From the NCBI RefSeq assembly GCF_020184175.1, contig NC_065531.1:42863213-42927212 (forward strand): a DNA stretch of 64,000 bases, written 5' to 3'. This stretch comes from Aphis gossypii (taxonomy: Eukaryota; Arthropoda; Insecta; Hemiptera; Aphididae). The notes beneath the pieces were generated by a model. That model searched no databases. It saw only the letters and a list, made by a program, of their open reading frames with translations, and had not been told where the DNA came from. Below, in pieces: positions 52,861 to 64,000 of the stretch (positions are counted from its first letter, which is position 1; each line of letters begins with the position of its first letter). Position numbers and translations under genes: made by a program.

Positions 52861-54740
52861 CAAATCAATATAAATCAAAAATATCCTATTCCATTTGTAG
52901 GTTTAGTTGATTTTGGATCCCAGATAATATGTTTAACAAGTAATTTAAAGTAACCAACAATATTTTGTGCCATATAAATACGTTTTTTAATAATCTAAAA
53001 ATAAGTTTTAGAACGAAGAAGTTTATTACTCATTGAATGATCTACATATAAAGATCCGAGTGGTCCCCGTTTCCACCAAATGAGATATTGATCACATTTC
53101 CATCAGGATAATTTTTATACTATTAAAAGCTGTAATGCAGCAGCCTAATTTAAAATACTAGGCAAATATACACTATTGAAAAACGATATATTATAATAGA
53201 TTATAAATATACATATATATATTTATAAATACATATTAAATATATCATTATATTATAAATAATTTTTGAATAATTAAATTATAAAAAAAATTAAGTAATA
53301 ATAATAAATCGTACGTTGACCAAATACAACATATTATAGAAAATAAATTGTTTTTATAAAGTAAATACCTAATAGTATAAAGCATTTACAACATTACTAC
53401 TTTACTATAAAAAACCATTCTCCAATTATTACGACCCATTGATAACTTAGATCATTTAGAGTTTATTACGCTACAAAAAAAAATCTAAACAATTACTTAA
53501 AAATCAATTTCTTCAATTGGTTCCAATGAGAATTGGATTGGATCAAAGATGACAAAGTGGCCACGTCATCGGCATCCATTTTACGTAAAGAGCACAACGT
53601 GATATTTGCTTCAAGTTGTATTAGTTTGCGGAGTTTTATATATTTTTTTTTTTTTGTAAAAGTATTACAATATTTAAGGTAATGTAAAAAAATAAATTAT
53701 AATACTGTGTTTTATAATTGTGTAAAAGTAGTATTTAGTACCTACTATACTTAATCTAATCCTAGAGGTTTTAATCCAGATTTGGAAGTAATTGGAATTC
53801 AACCATTCAATGGAAACGGTTCGTCGTAGACCTAAAATTAGGCGCTGGTTGCTGAAGTCAATATATGTAATCAATAAGGCTTTCATTATTCTTGAACGCA
53901 TCGTCAATAAGACTATTTGAAATATCGGCCAACCATGGAGAAAATTTAGTATCAATACCAATCTACATCGCTATTAGGTATGTGGTAACTCATTCACCAT
54001 TTATTACCCAGTATGATTTGCTGATAATATAATAATATTATAACCATGTGGTATAATCTGATTTACGCACGAGTATGTCATCAATAAGTACCTATACACT
54101 TCTTGTTTTTGTTTTGTATGCTATCATTTCTGGACTTCTAATATATTATGTATTACATTTACTTTAAAATGTTTTATTTTGAAAATAAATTTCTCTGTAC
54201 ACAGTTGTTGTAGTAGAGAGCCATAAAATAGGTTTATAGGTTTTGCGAAATTTAAGTCATTAGTTTAATATAGACTTAATGAGAATGTGTAAACAGTAAA
54301 CACAGAATGGTTACATTTTGTAACCATAATCGTATAGTTGCATTAAAACGTGATTGATAGTTTGAATTGTGAATGAATGTAAGATGGTTTATTTTTAATT
54401 TTTACGAGACGGTTAACATGTCAATAATGGTACAATGTTAACAAGAATTTAAAATGATAATAATATATTGTATGTATTATTGAGTAATGATTAAAACGCT
54501 AAAAACAGACTTCCGGATTCTGTTTATTAAAGCGCAATGTGTGTCAATACATTTAATAAATAATAAATAATGCAATTGATGGATTTAAATGTTTCGAAGT
54601 GATGTATATAAAAATAAATTATTACATTTTCGACTGTTTAGCTTCTCACGATGAATTGCGTGGCACTGCGTGTTCGAACTCGACTTGTTGATGAAGATGA
54701 TGATGCTGATCGATGTTTGAGTTTGTACTTTTTTAAGACA
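52861..54740. other. AT-rich intergenic DNA downstream of myofilin
   Basis: Contains faint further traces that might belong to the arrestin pseudogene up to about 53100, then AT-rich DNA. A run of GATGAAGATGATGATG at 54691-54706 is a simple GAT repeat and not an exon. No gene is supported. Confidence 0.5.
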
Positions 54741-54746
54741 TTTATT
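54741..54746 (-). terminator. Candidate polyadenylation signal of the myofilin gene
   Basis: TTTATT on the plus strand, AATAAA on the gene's strand, about 260 bp past the stop codon. Confidence 0.4.
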
Positions 54747-55004
54747 TGTTGTTTTTAATAATAGTAGCTTGGAGCTGAAAAATAAACAGAAAGCAACAAT
54801 TATAAAAACGTTTTACTGTTAATATTAGAATAGATTGTGTTGAGCGTGTTTGACATCTTATAACAGGTATATTTAGATATTAAAAATAGGTAACAATTTT
54901 GGGAAAATAGTTGAAATATTGATTAGTTTCGCGAGTAATGAACTAACTATTTTTAATAATAATAATAATGATGATTATTATTATTATACAATTGTATAAT
55001 AAAC

Positions 55005-55261
55005 TCAGTACTCACTGAACGGCCTGATGGGATGGTGTCCCCACAAGTAGGTCCTCTTCACCGGCGACAAGTAGCTGTTTCTCAGATAAGATTTTGCGGG
55101 TGGCCTGTACGATGAACTACTTGGAGTAAATGGTTTCAAGTGTGGGTATTCCCACCACCATGGGTCCCGGACGTATCTGGATCTGGGTGTGTATACGCTC
55201 GGTTCGAACAATTCGGACAGTGGTCGTCTCTTAACGCCACCGGTTGAGTAAATAGGTAATC
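55005..55261 (-). CDS. Mf: Myofilin last coding exon (residues 177-261)
   Basis: Follows acceptor TCTACAATAG. It encodes LPIYSTGGVKRRPLSELFEP, a DPWWWEYPHLKPF segment and SYLSPVKRTYLWGHHPIRPF, then stops at TGA (55005-55007). High Tyr/Pro/Arg content matches the other exons. Confidence 0.9.
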
Positions 55262-58200
55262 CTATTGTAGAACAACAACGTCAAAAACATTAAAAACCAC
55301 TCGTTATGTTATATTACACGAATTACGCGATCAACGTTTTGTGGTCTAAACTTTAAAATTTTGTTTGTAATTTGATATTTTCCAGCGATCAGTTGAGCCG
55401 TGTAAAATTCAATATTACCTACTCCGTAGTTAGATAATAACCGAATTGGAATGTGACTCAAATATTAAACCTACACCCTCGATTTTAGGTATATTTTATA
55501 AATGTAAGATAATATAGATACAAGAATATTCATTATTAAAAAAAAAAACAATTAATATTAGTAAAAATATATTTTTTTACATGATATTCAAACCGTTATT
55601 TTATGAAAAATAACATTATAAATTTTACTAGGTATTTTTTTGTCATTATTCTTTTCTTAATTTTTTACTTGTTTAATTCTTTGATTAGATGAAAAATGTT
55701 TTTTAAAGAATTCGTTGTATGAAAATCGAATTTTGAACGAGCAGTTTATGGGTTATAAGCATTTGTATTTTAAATGATCGGAATCGTGTGACACATAGGT
55801 AGTACACCATCAATAGTTGATCCACTAGGTACTCTATTTAAATTTTAAATCATAAAAATTGTATACTTAATTTTTTTTTTTTACAAAAATGTATTATAAT
55901 TTTTAAATTATGTAAAAAAATATTTTTTTTATAAACGTTAATAGTTTTTGAAATAAATAATAAGTGTTTTACCTTAAATTAATCACCCGGTTATGATTAT
56001 TTGAACAACGAACGACAAATGCATAAACGGTCGTAAATCGTAATGACGTAGTTTTTTTTATCAGACATTAGCAACGTTTTTTTTTTCATACAAAACGCTC
56101 ATTATGTTCAAAACGCATTTCCTCGTTAATATCTAATAGACTATACGCTTTTAATAGACGAACAATATGCGTTAAAGACTGTTTGATAAACTGCGTGTCT
56201 TATTGCAATGAATATCTCATTAAGTTTTTTTACCTCTGTTTTTATATTTTTCTAAACGCTATACAAGTGTAATACTTATACAGAAACTCTTATTTTACGT
56301 AGTACACTTATGGTCTATACACGGACAATATCATATTATGTTTTTGGCTCAAAGATTTGACGTAAGAATACATTTTTTTTCATTTTAAATTATTATGCTA
56401 GACTCTATTATAGGTCTAAAATGTAATTTATTTTTTTTCTCTGAAAACAATTAAGGAAATGTCAGCAATCGTGGTTTTTACTCGGATCATGGTTCTGAAA
56501 TGTTTTTCCAATGTAACGATTTATATCAGCTCAGAGTCATTTTTTTTTTTATATATATAGTATTAGATATACTCATTGTGCCTATGACTGTTTCGGATAA
56601 CGTTACCTGAGAAGTTGTAACCTTTGATGGGCGGTAGGGATGTTGCTCGTCTCTCCGGTAGCGGTAAGGGTTTCTTTGGTTCGTAGTACGCCGGATGGTC
56701 TCCGGGGAATATTTTGTTCAGTTCAGCCATGCGATCCAAATGATCCGTCCAGTCATTTAGCGCTTTGAACGGTTCAGTGTGATAAGGATCTGAACACGGA
56801 TAATAAACTCACGTTATCATCATCGTTATCACTCGTCAGCACTTAGGTATAGGTTATTCATAATATTGTGTTACTAGGTGAGTATATATAGGTCTTTGGC
56901 AGAGCGTAGGATATTGCGTGTTATCGATGGAAACTGCATCGGATATTATCATGTTATATCAGTGGCGTAACCGGGAGGTTACCAAATGCTGTTATAGCCA
57001 TCGCTAAAATTTCAGGAAAATTGATACAAGTAAACGTATTACGTGAGACTAACTATTAGTATTAAAATTGCAATTTACGTATACTATGAAGATAACTGTA
57101 AAATTCTGAAATGTTTTATAATAATATGTTTACAGAATCAGTATGGTACCTAATTTTTAGTAGATCCTTGTCAAACCTCTCTCCTTATTATCAAATTAAT
57201 AATAATTATCAGCACCACCCCAAATCCTAGCTACGCCACTGTAGCTGTGTTATAAAAGTGTGAATAATAAATTTGTGATATTTTTGTACATAAATGTATT
57301 ATTATAATATTTCACATACTTACCTATGGTTTCTGTGTTAGGCTTCCGTCTCTTCGCGATATTGATTTGTTATATTATGTATTCACTCACTCGCATCGAT
57401 TAAGCTTAAAATGTTTCGTAGTTAATATATACGGTTTGAAAGCTTCTGTGTGTTTAGATTGCGTGTTTAGATGACAAAAATAAATTATTACCATTCAATC
57501 AATTATTAAGTTAGATCACGTTATATTACTCTCGGTGAACCCAAGCGGTAGCGGGCTGTAAGAAGCTTTAGTAAAATCATTGTTTGAACATAACAATAAT
57601 ATATTAACATAATAATAATAACTGTTAATTATTATTATATTGATACATAATGATCGTCGTGTTTTTTTTCTGTATGATTTTTTTTATTTACATCATTTGA
57701 ATGATGTTTGATTTGATGTACACGTTTGGTACTTGATGCTTTTTTTTTTTTTTAATCCAGGCGTGACGGGTTTTCAAAAATATAGCGAAACAAAATATTT
57801 AAATAGTAAGTAATTATATTTCAAAAAATAATAATTAAATCATATAAACAAAAAATTATAATAAAGGCAACAACAACAACAATATTGTATACATAATACA
57901 AAACAGAATTCGGTAACAGTATTATACTTTTGGAGTATAAAATAATATATAGTTTATCAATACGCTACAATATTTATGTCTGATAACACCTATACGTCTG
58001 TCTAAGCGATATCTAATATAATTATAATAAATTTATCGTAATTTTAATGAAAAAAAAAAAAAAACAAAAACAAAAAGATTGCCTTTTCATATAAAGATGT
58101 ATAATATATGATATAATATAATGATTGTCTCGGTGCCGAGCATTCAACAGACGTTAGAAATAGAATTCGTAACGCGTACGAAATTTTATATCATTACTGA

Positions 58201-60902
58201 ATGGCGATCTCGGTCGTTCGTATTACAGTTGTTATTACATCGATCGATCGGTCGGTCGGTTGGTGTGAAATGGACGAAGAGAGTGTGAAAATGGCTTAAT
58301 GTGACGCGTGCCAAAGTGGGGTATACAAAATATATAGAAATTCCGCGATAATAAAAATAACAATAAACAATTAATAAACATAATATCATATAATATCAGT
58401 ATTCTCGCTTTGGCGACACGTGACGACACGGCGATATTTTTCCGAAATCGTTTGTGGAAAAAAAATGTGATCAATGTACTTATTTTACTATTACTATTAT
58501 TATTATTATTACTATGATTATTATTATTATTGCTGTTGATTAGATTGGTTGGTTGTGTGTGTACAGAGTTTATAATATAATATTATAAATAGCGTCTGTA
58601 TAGAAATATATTATTATTATTATTATTATTATAGCGGTACATATTATATTATTATTATATTATATAGCGGTGGTTTGCGTGGTCGGCGACGTCGTCATCA
58701 GTACGTACCGTATGTCGGGTAGCGGTCGGAGTGGTAGTTGTGTGGGTAAATGTTCCTGGGCGAAATGCCGTAAGTGTCTCTGGAGATTGGCAGGTAACGG
58801 TATCCGGGTGTGTTGATTCTGTCGGTCGGGTGCACTGGGTCGTCGTAGATGGACTTGTAGCTGGGCCATGTTGGGTAGTCGGCGCTCAAGATTGGCCTGA
58901 ACACTCCTCTGCTTCCGGGTGTGTGGTAGTGTGTGATTTCCGGTGCCCTCATGTCGTCGGAGCCTGTTTGCGGACGGAAAAACAGAAACGATATATCGTT
59001 AGTAATATGTGTGAGACATTAGCAATTATTATCCCGTACCCCCTACAAAAGTTTTAAACATAATGATACAACGAAACATTAAAATTTAGATTTTATGTAT
59101 ATCGTACAATTAAAATCGTAATTTGGCTTTATTTCGAGAGTATGAATTTTCATTTTAAGTGGTGTTTTCAGATGGTCACATATTAAGTCAGGTAAGGATC
59201 TGCTTGGCAGTTGAGAACTTGATCGATTTCGGGAGCATTTTTTTATCGGGAGAAGAGGTCCATACTATTGTGTTTTGCCAGCTAGTAAAGGTAGTTTCAA
59301 AACAATACTTATAGCTATTGATTACGTTAATTTGAAATTGTAAATTTATCGGAGCCAGAAAAATATAAGAGAAATATAATATAAGTATACTTTCCGGATA
59401 AAAATACAAATTCTAATTTCATTTATCGTTATTAAATTGATATAAATGCTTTTAATAATGTATATTATACAGTTTTTCTTTTGTTTAGAGTGTATCACTT
59501 AGAACTGATAACTATTCAAAAAACAATTTATAAGAAACGTAAACTAATGTTGTATTGTAATTTATATTAATTCATAATATTGATTATTATATTTTTAATT
59601 TAAAGCTTAGATGATCGGTAAGTACCTGATTTTTTGATTTTTTAGAATATTAAAATATTATTTTACAAACTAGTATATATTATACACTTTTGTTTAGTTA
59701 ATAAAGTTAAGGAATGGAATGGAATCTATATAGTGTGTTAAAATTACTTCTATACTGGTGGAATAGATACTATATTGGTTAAATCGATGGCAGTAGCCAT
59801 ATGTTGAACTTATAGAATATAATTACAGCTGACATATGATTGCGAATGATATTAAAACACGCGTTCATATCCAAATGCCTGTAATTTACATTACACTTTA
59901 TTGTTGGATTATCGAAATAGGTACTATTGAAATTCTTTGAATGTATATATTATAGATATCCATTGCTGTAAATTTAGTTGCCGATTATAAGAATATCTAA
60001 GGAACAAATCAATGAACACATAAAAAGTGTGGTATTTTAATTCTTTTTGGAATGCGTTGTTTACAAAATAGTTTCTCGTCGAACGTTGTAATCATTATAT
60101 CAGATTTTATTGCAAGCTATAAATAGATTCATCGATCATTTCGATTTCAGTAACTTGATTCGTGTATTTCAATCAAAATTGTTTCGTATAAAAATCGAAT
60201 TATTACTAAATGTACCGTCACAAACATTTGGCACGTCGTTTTACATGCATACAGCAATAATTTAAGTGCATTGCATTTTAATTAATATTAATAATAATAA
60301 TAAAAAAAGAAAGAATAAGACAGTATAAAATATTTATTAGCCTAGTTTTATTTGAATAGACGCGGTTCAGTGTTTTAACGATCTCGAGAATCTATTTTAA
60401 AATAGAAAATGTTCTAATTAAAAGACGCCTACGAAATGTTGGGACAACGTGAAAACGGTTTTACAACAAAACGGTCTTTTCATAATCGTTGTGATAAAAG
60501 AGGACACTGCAACGTGCTCAATATAGGTATCCCTTAAGTCGAGTCATCCTAGTTTCTACGACGATAATAATAAATTTAACTGTCTGTCGTCACTTGTTTG
60601 CAATTTTACAGTCGACTGTAACGACCAACAAAAATAACACGTATTATATCACATGATACGCGTACGGTCAGACTCTCGAAAGTATAGGTTATATTATTAT
60701 TATTTTTTTATTTATACTATTTTGAATGCCTCAGAAAAGCAGTCAAAATAATAGTAATAATACAAAAATTATAAGACGTCAACTCAATAACTATAACAAC
60801 TATATACATACCTTTTAATGCTCTGACGTAGGATTGCCAGAACTTGGCTTTCCTCTGGATGGGTTCGTTCCTGCCGATCATGTCAAGGTGCTGTTTCAAC
60901 AT
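55005..60902 (-). CDS. Mf: Myofilin, muscle thick-filament protein, four coding exons
   Basis: Myofilin is an insect structural protein of the myosin thick filament core. Join on the minus strand: 60902-60812, 58963-58709, 56789-56607, 55261-55005; 786 nt, 261 aa. All introns are GT-AG and all in phase 1. The N-terminus (IGRNEPIQRKAKFWQSYVRA at residues 9-28, then LKGSDDMRAPE to residue 39) is the conserved signature by which I recognise the family. The rest is rich in Tyr, Pro, Arg and Ser with short recurring motifs such as YLPISRDTY, SLPPIKGY and YLSPVKRTY, and has no membrane span or signal peptide. ATG 60900-60902 sits in AAAATG. A 3' splice site 59 bp upstream (TTCTATTTACAG before 60962) indicates a separate non-coding first exon. 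The identification is from memory of the family; the gene model itself is strongly supported by the four matching junctions. Confidence 0.82.
56607..56789 (-). CDS. Mf: Myofilin third coding exon (residues 116-176)
   Basis: 183 nt, a multiple of three and phase 1 at both ends, bounded by CGTGTTCAG and TCAG|GTAACG. It encodes DPYHTEPFKALNDWTDHL and continues through NKIFPGDHPAYYEPKKPLPL to KGYNFS. Confidence 0.9.
56960..57241. mobile_element. TIR element with CAGTGGCGTA ends in a myofilin intron
   Basis: Starts CAGTGGCGTAACC and ends CTACGCCACTG, a perfect 10-bp terminal inverted repeat 282 bp apart. The interior is non-coding. I see no clear target duplication, so the superfamily is left open. 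Confidence 0.65.
57242..58708 (-). other. Mf: Remainder of myofilin intron between second and third coding exons
   Basis: AT-rich intron with triplet repeats (ATT runs near 58490-58535 and 58607-58632), a tetranucleotide CGAT/CGGT run at 58238-58260 and T-runs. No extra exon is convincing. Confidence 0.75.
58709..58963 (-). CDS. Mf: Myofilin second coding exon (residues 31-115)
   Basis: 255 nt, a multiple of three and phase 1 at both ends, bounded by TCCGCAAACAG and TACG|GTACGT. It continues the signature with SDDMRAPEITHYHTPGSRG and contains YRYLPISRDTYGISPRNIYP. The opposite strand is open across it for about 108 codons, which is a shadow. Confidence 0.92.
58964..60811 (-). other. Mf: Myofilin first coding intron
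   Basis: A 1.85-kb intron with donor AAAAG|GTATGT and acceptor CCGCAAACAG. AT-rich, no MITE identified, no additional exon seen. Confidence 0.85.
60812..60902 (-). CDS. Mf: Myofilin first coding exon (residues 1-30)
   Basis: Encodes MLKQHLDMIGRNEPIQRKAK and continues FWQSYVRALK, the most conserved part of the protein. It ends in phase 1 at a strong GTATGT donor. The exon extends upstream as 5' UTR to 60962, where a pyrimidine-rich acceptor precedes it. Confidence 0.92.
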
Positions 60903-60962
60903 TTTCGTGTTCTTGTGATTGACCTGTGGCTTTGGTGTAATGAATTAAAAACAAGAGACTTC

Positions 60963-63900
60963 CTGTAAATAGAAAAAAAGACATGCCGTTAAGTTTAGAT
61001 ATATGTGTTGTGACCCTCTTCAATTTGGAGGATGTGACGAGGGTTAGCCATCGTGTGACCGACACACAATTAAAGCGAAACAGGAGTATAGCGAACAGTC
61101 GATTTACAGTTGAAAACGAATTACGTGGGGTTTGAACGGTCAATTGTAGAAACACTTTGTACTTCTTTGGATGACATTTAGAAAACAAATTGTTTAAGAA
61201 CTCAATTTGAGTGTTGTACACTTGTACCGTGTTTTTGGTTTTTATTGACGTTTTGAATTCGAACTATTATTTAAACAGATTGTTTGTACAACATCGAAGA
61301 CACGGTTTTACTGTTAGCACTTGAAGTAAACGATTATAGTTTTTATTTTTTAATTTATTTATTGTTCAATAATTGAAAATAAACGAACTATAATTAAAGA
61401 GGATAAATTAAATAACACCAATAAAATTGCTAAAATGTCATTCTAGATTTTATTTATCTGTTCAAAAAAACATTTATTTTAAACGATCTACTGGGTCACC
61501 GCAGTAATCACCGACCATCGTAATAATATTTTGTAAAACACATTAAGTTTAGTTTCAATAAGTTTTAAATTAAAAATTCTTAAAATTATTCATAAGACAA
61601 GTATCAAAGCGCATCTTGTAGCGTATAAAAAAAATAAATAAATAATAATAAGAAAATAAAATATTTATATTATTGAAATTATTATTTTATTAGAAAATTA
61701 AATTTGTTGGATGAAAAAAATTAATTGTAGTTAATTGAGTACAAAAGACATTTAATATAATAATATAAATATAATATAAATCAACACATATTTGTTTAAA
61801 CATTGGTAGATTTATAAATATTGAATGTTATACTCAGGAAAAATAATTCCGTTTCAAATGTTAAGTCGGTTACCTGATGTAAATGAGTCGGACAGTATAC
61901 CACACCAGCCGATCACCCAAGTCTTAAGTATACTGAAGAATCCTATTCTAACGATACCATCGGCATTTCCCAAACTACGTACGGATTGTTGTTTTGGTCG
62001 AATAGTATTTATAAATTAGTCTTCGTTATGATAAATATTGCAAGCGATTGGAGGGAGAAAGAAACTCAAGTGCAGAATTGGCATCTGGAAACCGTTGGGG
62101 GCTACGAACACGACAGTTTCCCGTGGGCTTTTTTTGGCATACACCGCCCCAGCCTGCTCTATTATTATACCGTAATTTGCACGCATCTTTAAAAGTGACG
62201 CCTGTTTATTGGCCATATGACCTTGATGTATTTTTCTCTATTATTATTATGATAATTTTTTTTCTGGTTGTTATTTGCTTTTCCGTATAAAAAGCTCAAG
62301 ACCACCGGGTGTTGATGAACGACTTATATTTTTATTCAAAGATATTACACCAATAAGCTGTTGACAGCTATATAATATTATGATATTAATGAATAAAAAA
62401 AAATCACCTCTTATTACAATATATAAATATTTTTTGAGTCAACGTTGGACGCAAATCTAATAATACTATATCGATAACGATTTTAACTGGAAAAGTAAAT
62501 AAATTGGATTATGATAAATTAGAACATATTTTAAGATTATGCAATTATTCGACGGGCTATTGACTGACGCATGCGTAAATTCGAAGCCAAATGATGGTTT
62601 TTTGGACTTGTGTACAAATAGACGACGAGGATTGGCACCGGGTCAAGTATTTTCCTTGAGAAAGGTTAGGCCAACAGCCCCGTGTTCAGCCGAGACCCAT
62701 TTATATTATTTTGTCTAAGGACGGCTGACTAACGAGTTTTTTTTAGGGTTCTCGAATACGTTTTTACAAAATCCGAAAGCGAAATCATTCTTGTTTGACC
62801 ATGAATTTATATGACTATGCCTCCACAACGCATATTATGTAATAAGCGAGCAATTTTTAAGTCATATTTTATATTTTTTACATTTTAATATTTGTACTCT
62901 ATATTATATTGATTTATTTAAAATTTACTCGTTCAAGTTGTAAGATCTCTAATTTTAACAATAACGATGGGTAATAAATACACGCCGAAAAGTTCATACT
63001 CACAAATTAATCGAGTCCTATTGATGATAAATTATTACGGATAAAACGTTTTTAATGGTTATGGTGTTAGTCGAATAAAGCTCATAAGGTTTTATATTGG
63101 TACCTATATATTATTTTGTTTATCGTGTGTTTGGCAGATAATCTTATCGAAAATTTTTAATCGATTTAGTTAATTGTCCGTCGGAACATGCTGAATTTAA
63201 ATACGAATAATTATCATATTAGTATTGTTATACACGATAATAAGTCTCTTCGTTATATTTAACATTTCGTGATTTTTAATATTTTTATTATTGTGCAAAC
63301 TGGTAGACTTTAAAGATAGACATCCCGCAAACCACTAATCTGCCGCCGTCATACCGACTATGGATGGTGGCCAAGACTTATAATAAACCCGAGGAATCCG
63401 GGCCAACCACCGTTCGTTTGCACTTCGCTTATTTCGGACACACAATCGGACAATCCGAAAGCCCACTGACCGAAAAAGGGAAAACCCGATTTGTATTGTA
63501 CTGTAAGTCCGCCAACTAGGCTATGTGAGTACAGTTAATGGAAAAAAAATATTATTAAAGAAAAAAAATTGTCACAACGCGTTTATAATTATAAATCGAA
63601 TTCGAGAAACTAAACTTAAAATATATTTCGATTGGTCCGAACATAAAAGCGATCAGCAAACAGTAATGTACCGTCGTTTCTCGTTTCAATGTTGTGTGCA
63701 TTTTTTAAAATTAATATTTCTAATTTTTTTTTTATCTTATCCGTATTGATGATTATTAATTATATAGCTTGATATTGTAGCGTTTAAGTTGTATTTATTC
63801 TTACTGAGATTCAATTATAAACTGTCTATATATTGAAATATAAAATATACTAACAATGTATTTTATTATTTTTATTCCGAATAATTTTAAGTTATAATTA

Positions 63901-64000
63901 TTTTTAACTAAACTTAAAAACTTGTTATTCGTTAATTAAAATGTTATTACATTTTTATCTTTATATTCAATTTAATCGTATTTATAATAATGTTTAATAT
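60963..64000 (-). other. Upstream region of myofilin, likely with non-coding first exon
   Basis: No coding exon is visible in 3 kb. Less AT-rich patches lie at 61000-61150, 61860-62200, 62560-62740 and 63300-63520. The open frames in them have no recognisable features and may be untranslated exon or promoter sequence. Confidence 0.45.
61876..62215 (-). promoter_or_regulatory. Candidate promoter and untranslated first exon of myofilin
   Basis: On the minus strand a possible donor (CATCAG|GTAACC) lies at the lower edge near 61876. A GC-richer segment lies above it, topped by GGTATAATAATAG near 62161-62173, which could act as a TATA element and is one base from a MEF2 site. Spacing to the acceptor at 60962 would give an intron of about 900 bp. 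This is inference from position and motifs only. Confidence 0.2.

Noticed and set aside
57319..57350. Strong splice donor (CATAG|GTAAGT, minus strand) in a myofilin intron, possible microexon
   Set aside because: No pyrimidine-rich acceptor precedes it, and the exon lengths that keep phase are either 9 nt or contain a stop.
58731..59057. 108-codon plus-strand frame opposite a myofilin exon
   Set aside because: Antisense shadow of the 255-nt myofilin exon, running into its intron.
60883..61221. 112-codon minus-strand frame overlapping the myofilin start
   Set aside because: It is in a different frame from the conserved N-terminus, crosses the acceptor at 60962 and has no recognisable feature.
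1..64000. tRNA, rRNA, CRISPR or bacterial-type operon features
   Set aside because: I looked for tRNA T-arm words, rRNA blocks and regularly spaced repeats and saw none. The sequence is eukaryotic nuclear DNA. A tRNA or microRNA could still be missed without a covariance search.

Overview
This is a window of an AT-rich insect nuclear genome. Multi-exon genes with GT-AG introns, long AT-rich introns, many hAT-like MITEs, a tRNA-Lys-primed errantivirus-like LTR element and short TTAGG runs all point that way. The overall texture (strings of ataat/tataat, GC-richer coding exons standing out sharply) resembles aphid genomes, but the species is an inference.

Layout. 1-996: featureless AT-rich DNA. 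997-5734: a minus-strand LTR retroelement of endogenous-retrovirus type. Its two 670-bp LTRs differ at one base that I could find and it has a 4-bp GTAG target duplication. It keeps an N-terminal gag-like piece, a C-terminal envelope piece and a small downstream ORF, but has no pol. 5735-31072: about 25 kb with no gene I can support; it holds MITEs, diverged dispersed repeats, microsatellites and a few GC-rich patches, one or more of which may be promoter or untranslated exon. 31074-38445 (+): a complete four-exon acyl-CoA desaturase gene (433 aa, three histidine boxes). 38446-52200: its 3' UTR, then intergenic DNA with MITEs and an unexplained GC-rich island at 43.76-44.04 kb. 52228-about 52860 (+): a frameshifted arrestin-domain pseudogene that still has introns. 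55005-60902 (-): a complete four-exon gene for a muscle thick-filament protein recognised as myofilin (261 aa). 60963-64000: upstream DNA of that gene, probably with its untranslated first exon and promoter.

The two intact genes converge (desaturase +, myofilin -) across about 16.5 kb of intergenic DNA and are not functionally linked: one is an ER lipid-modifying enzyme, the other a structural muscle protein. All splice junctions proposed for both genes follow GT-AG and keep the frame. I found no evidence for a new multi-gene system. The most notable observations are the young pol-less gag/env element with structured LTR hairpins and an extra coiled-coil ORF, a dispersed palindrome whose arms co-vary between copies, the desaturase's long terminal extensions, and the wholly phase-1 architecture of the myofilin gene. 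No searches were run; all family assignments come from reading the sequence.
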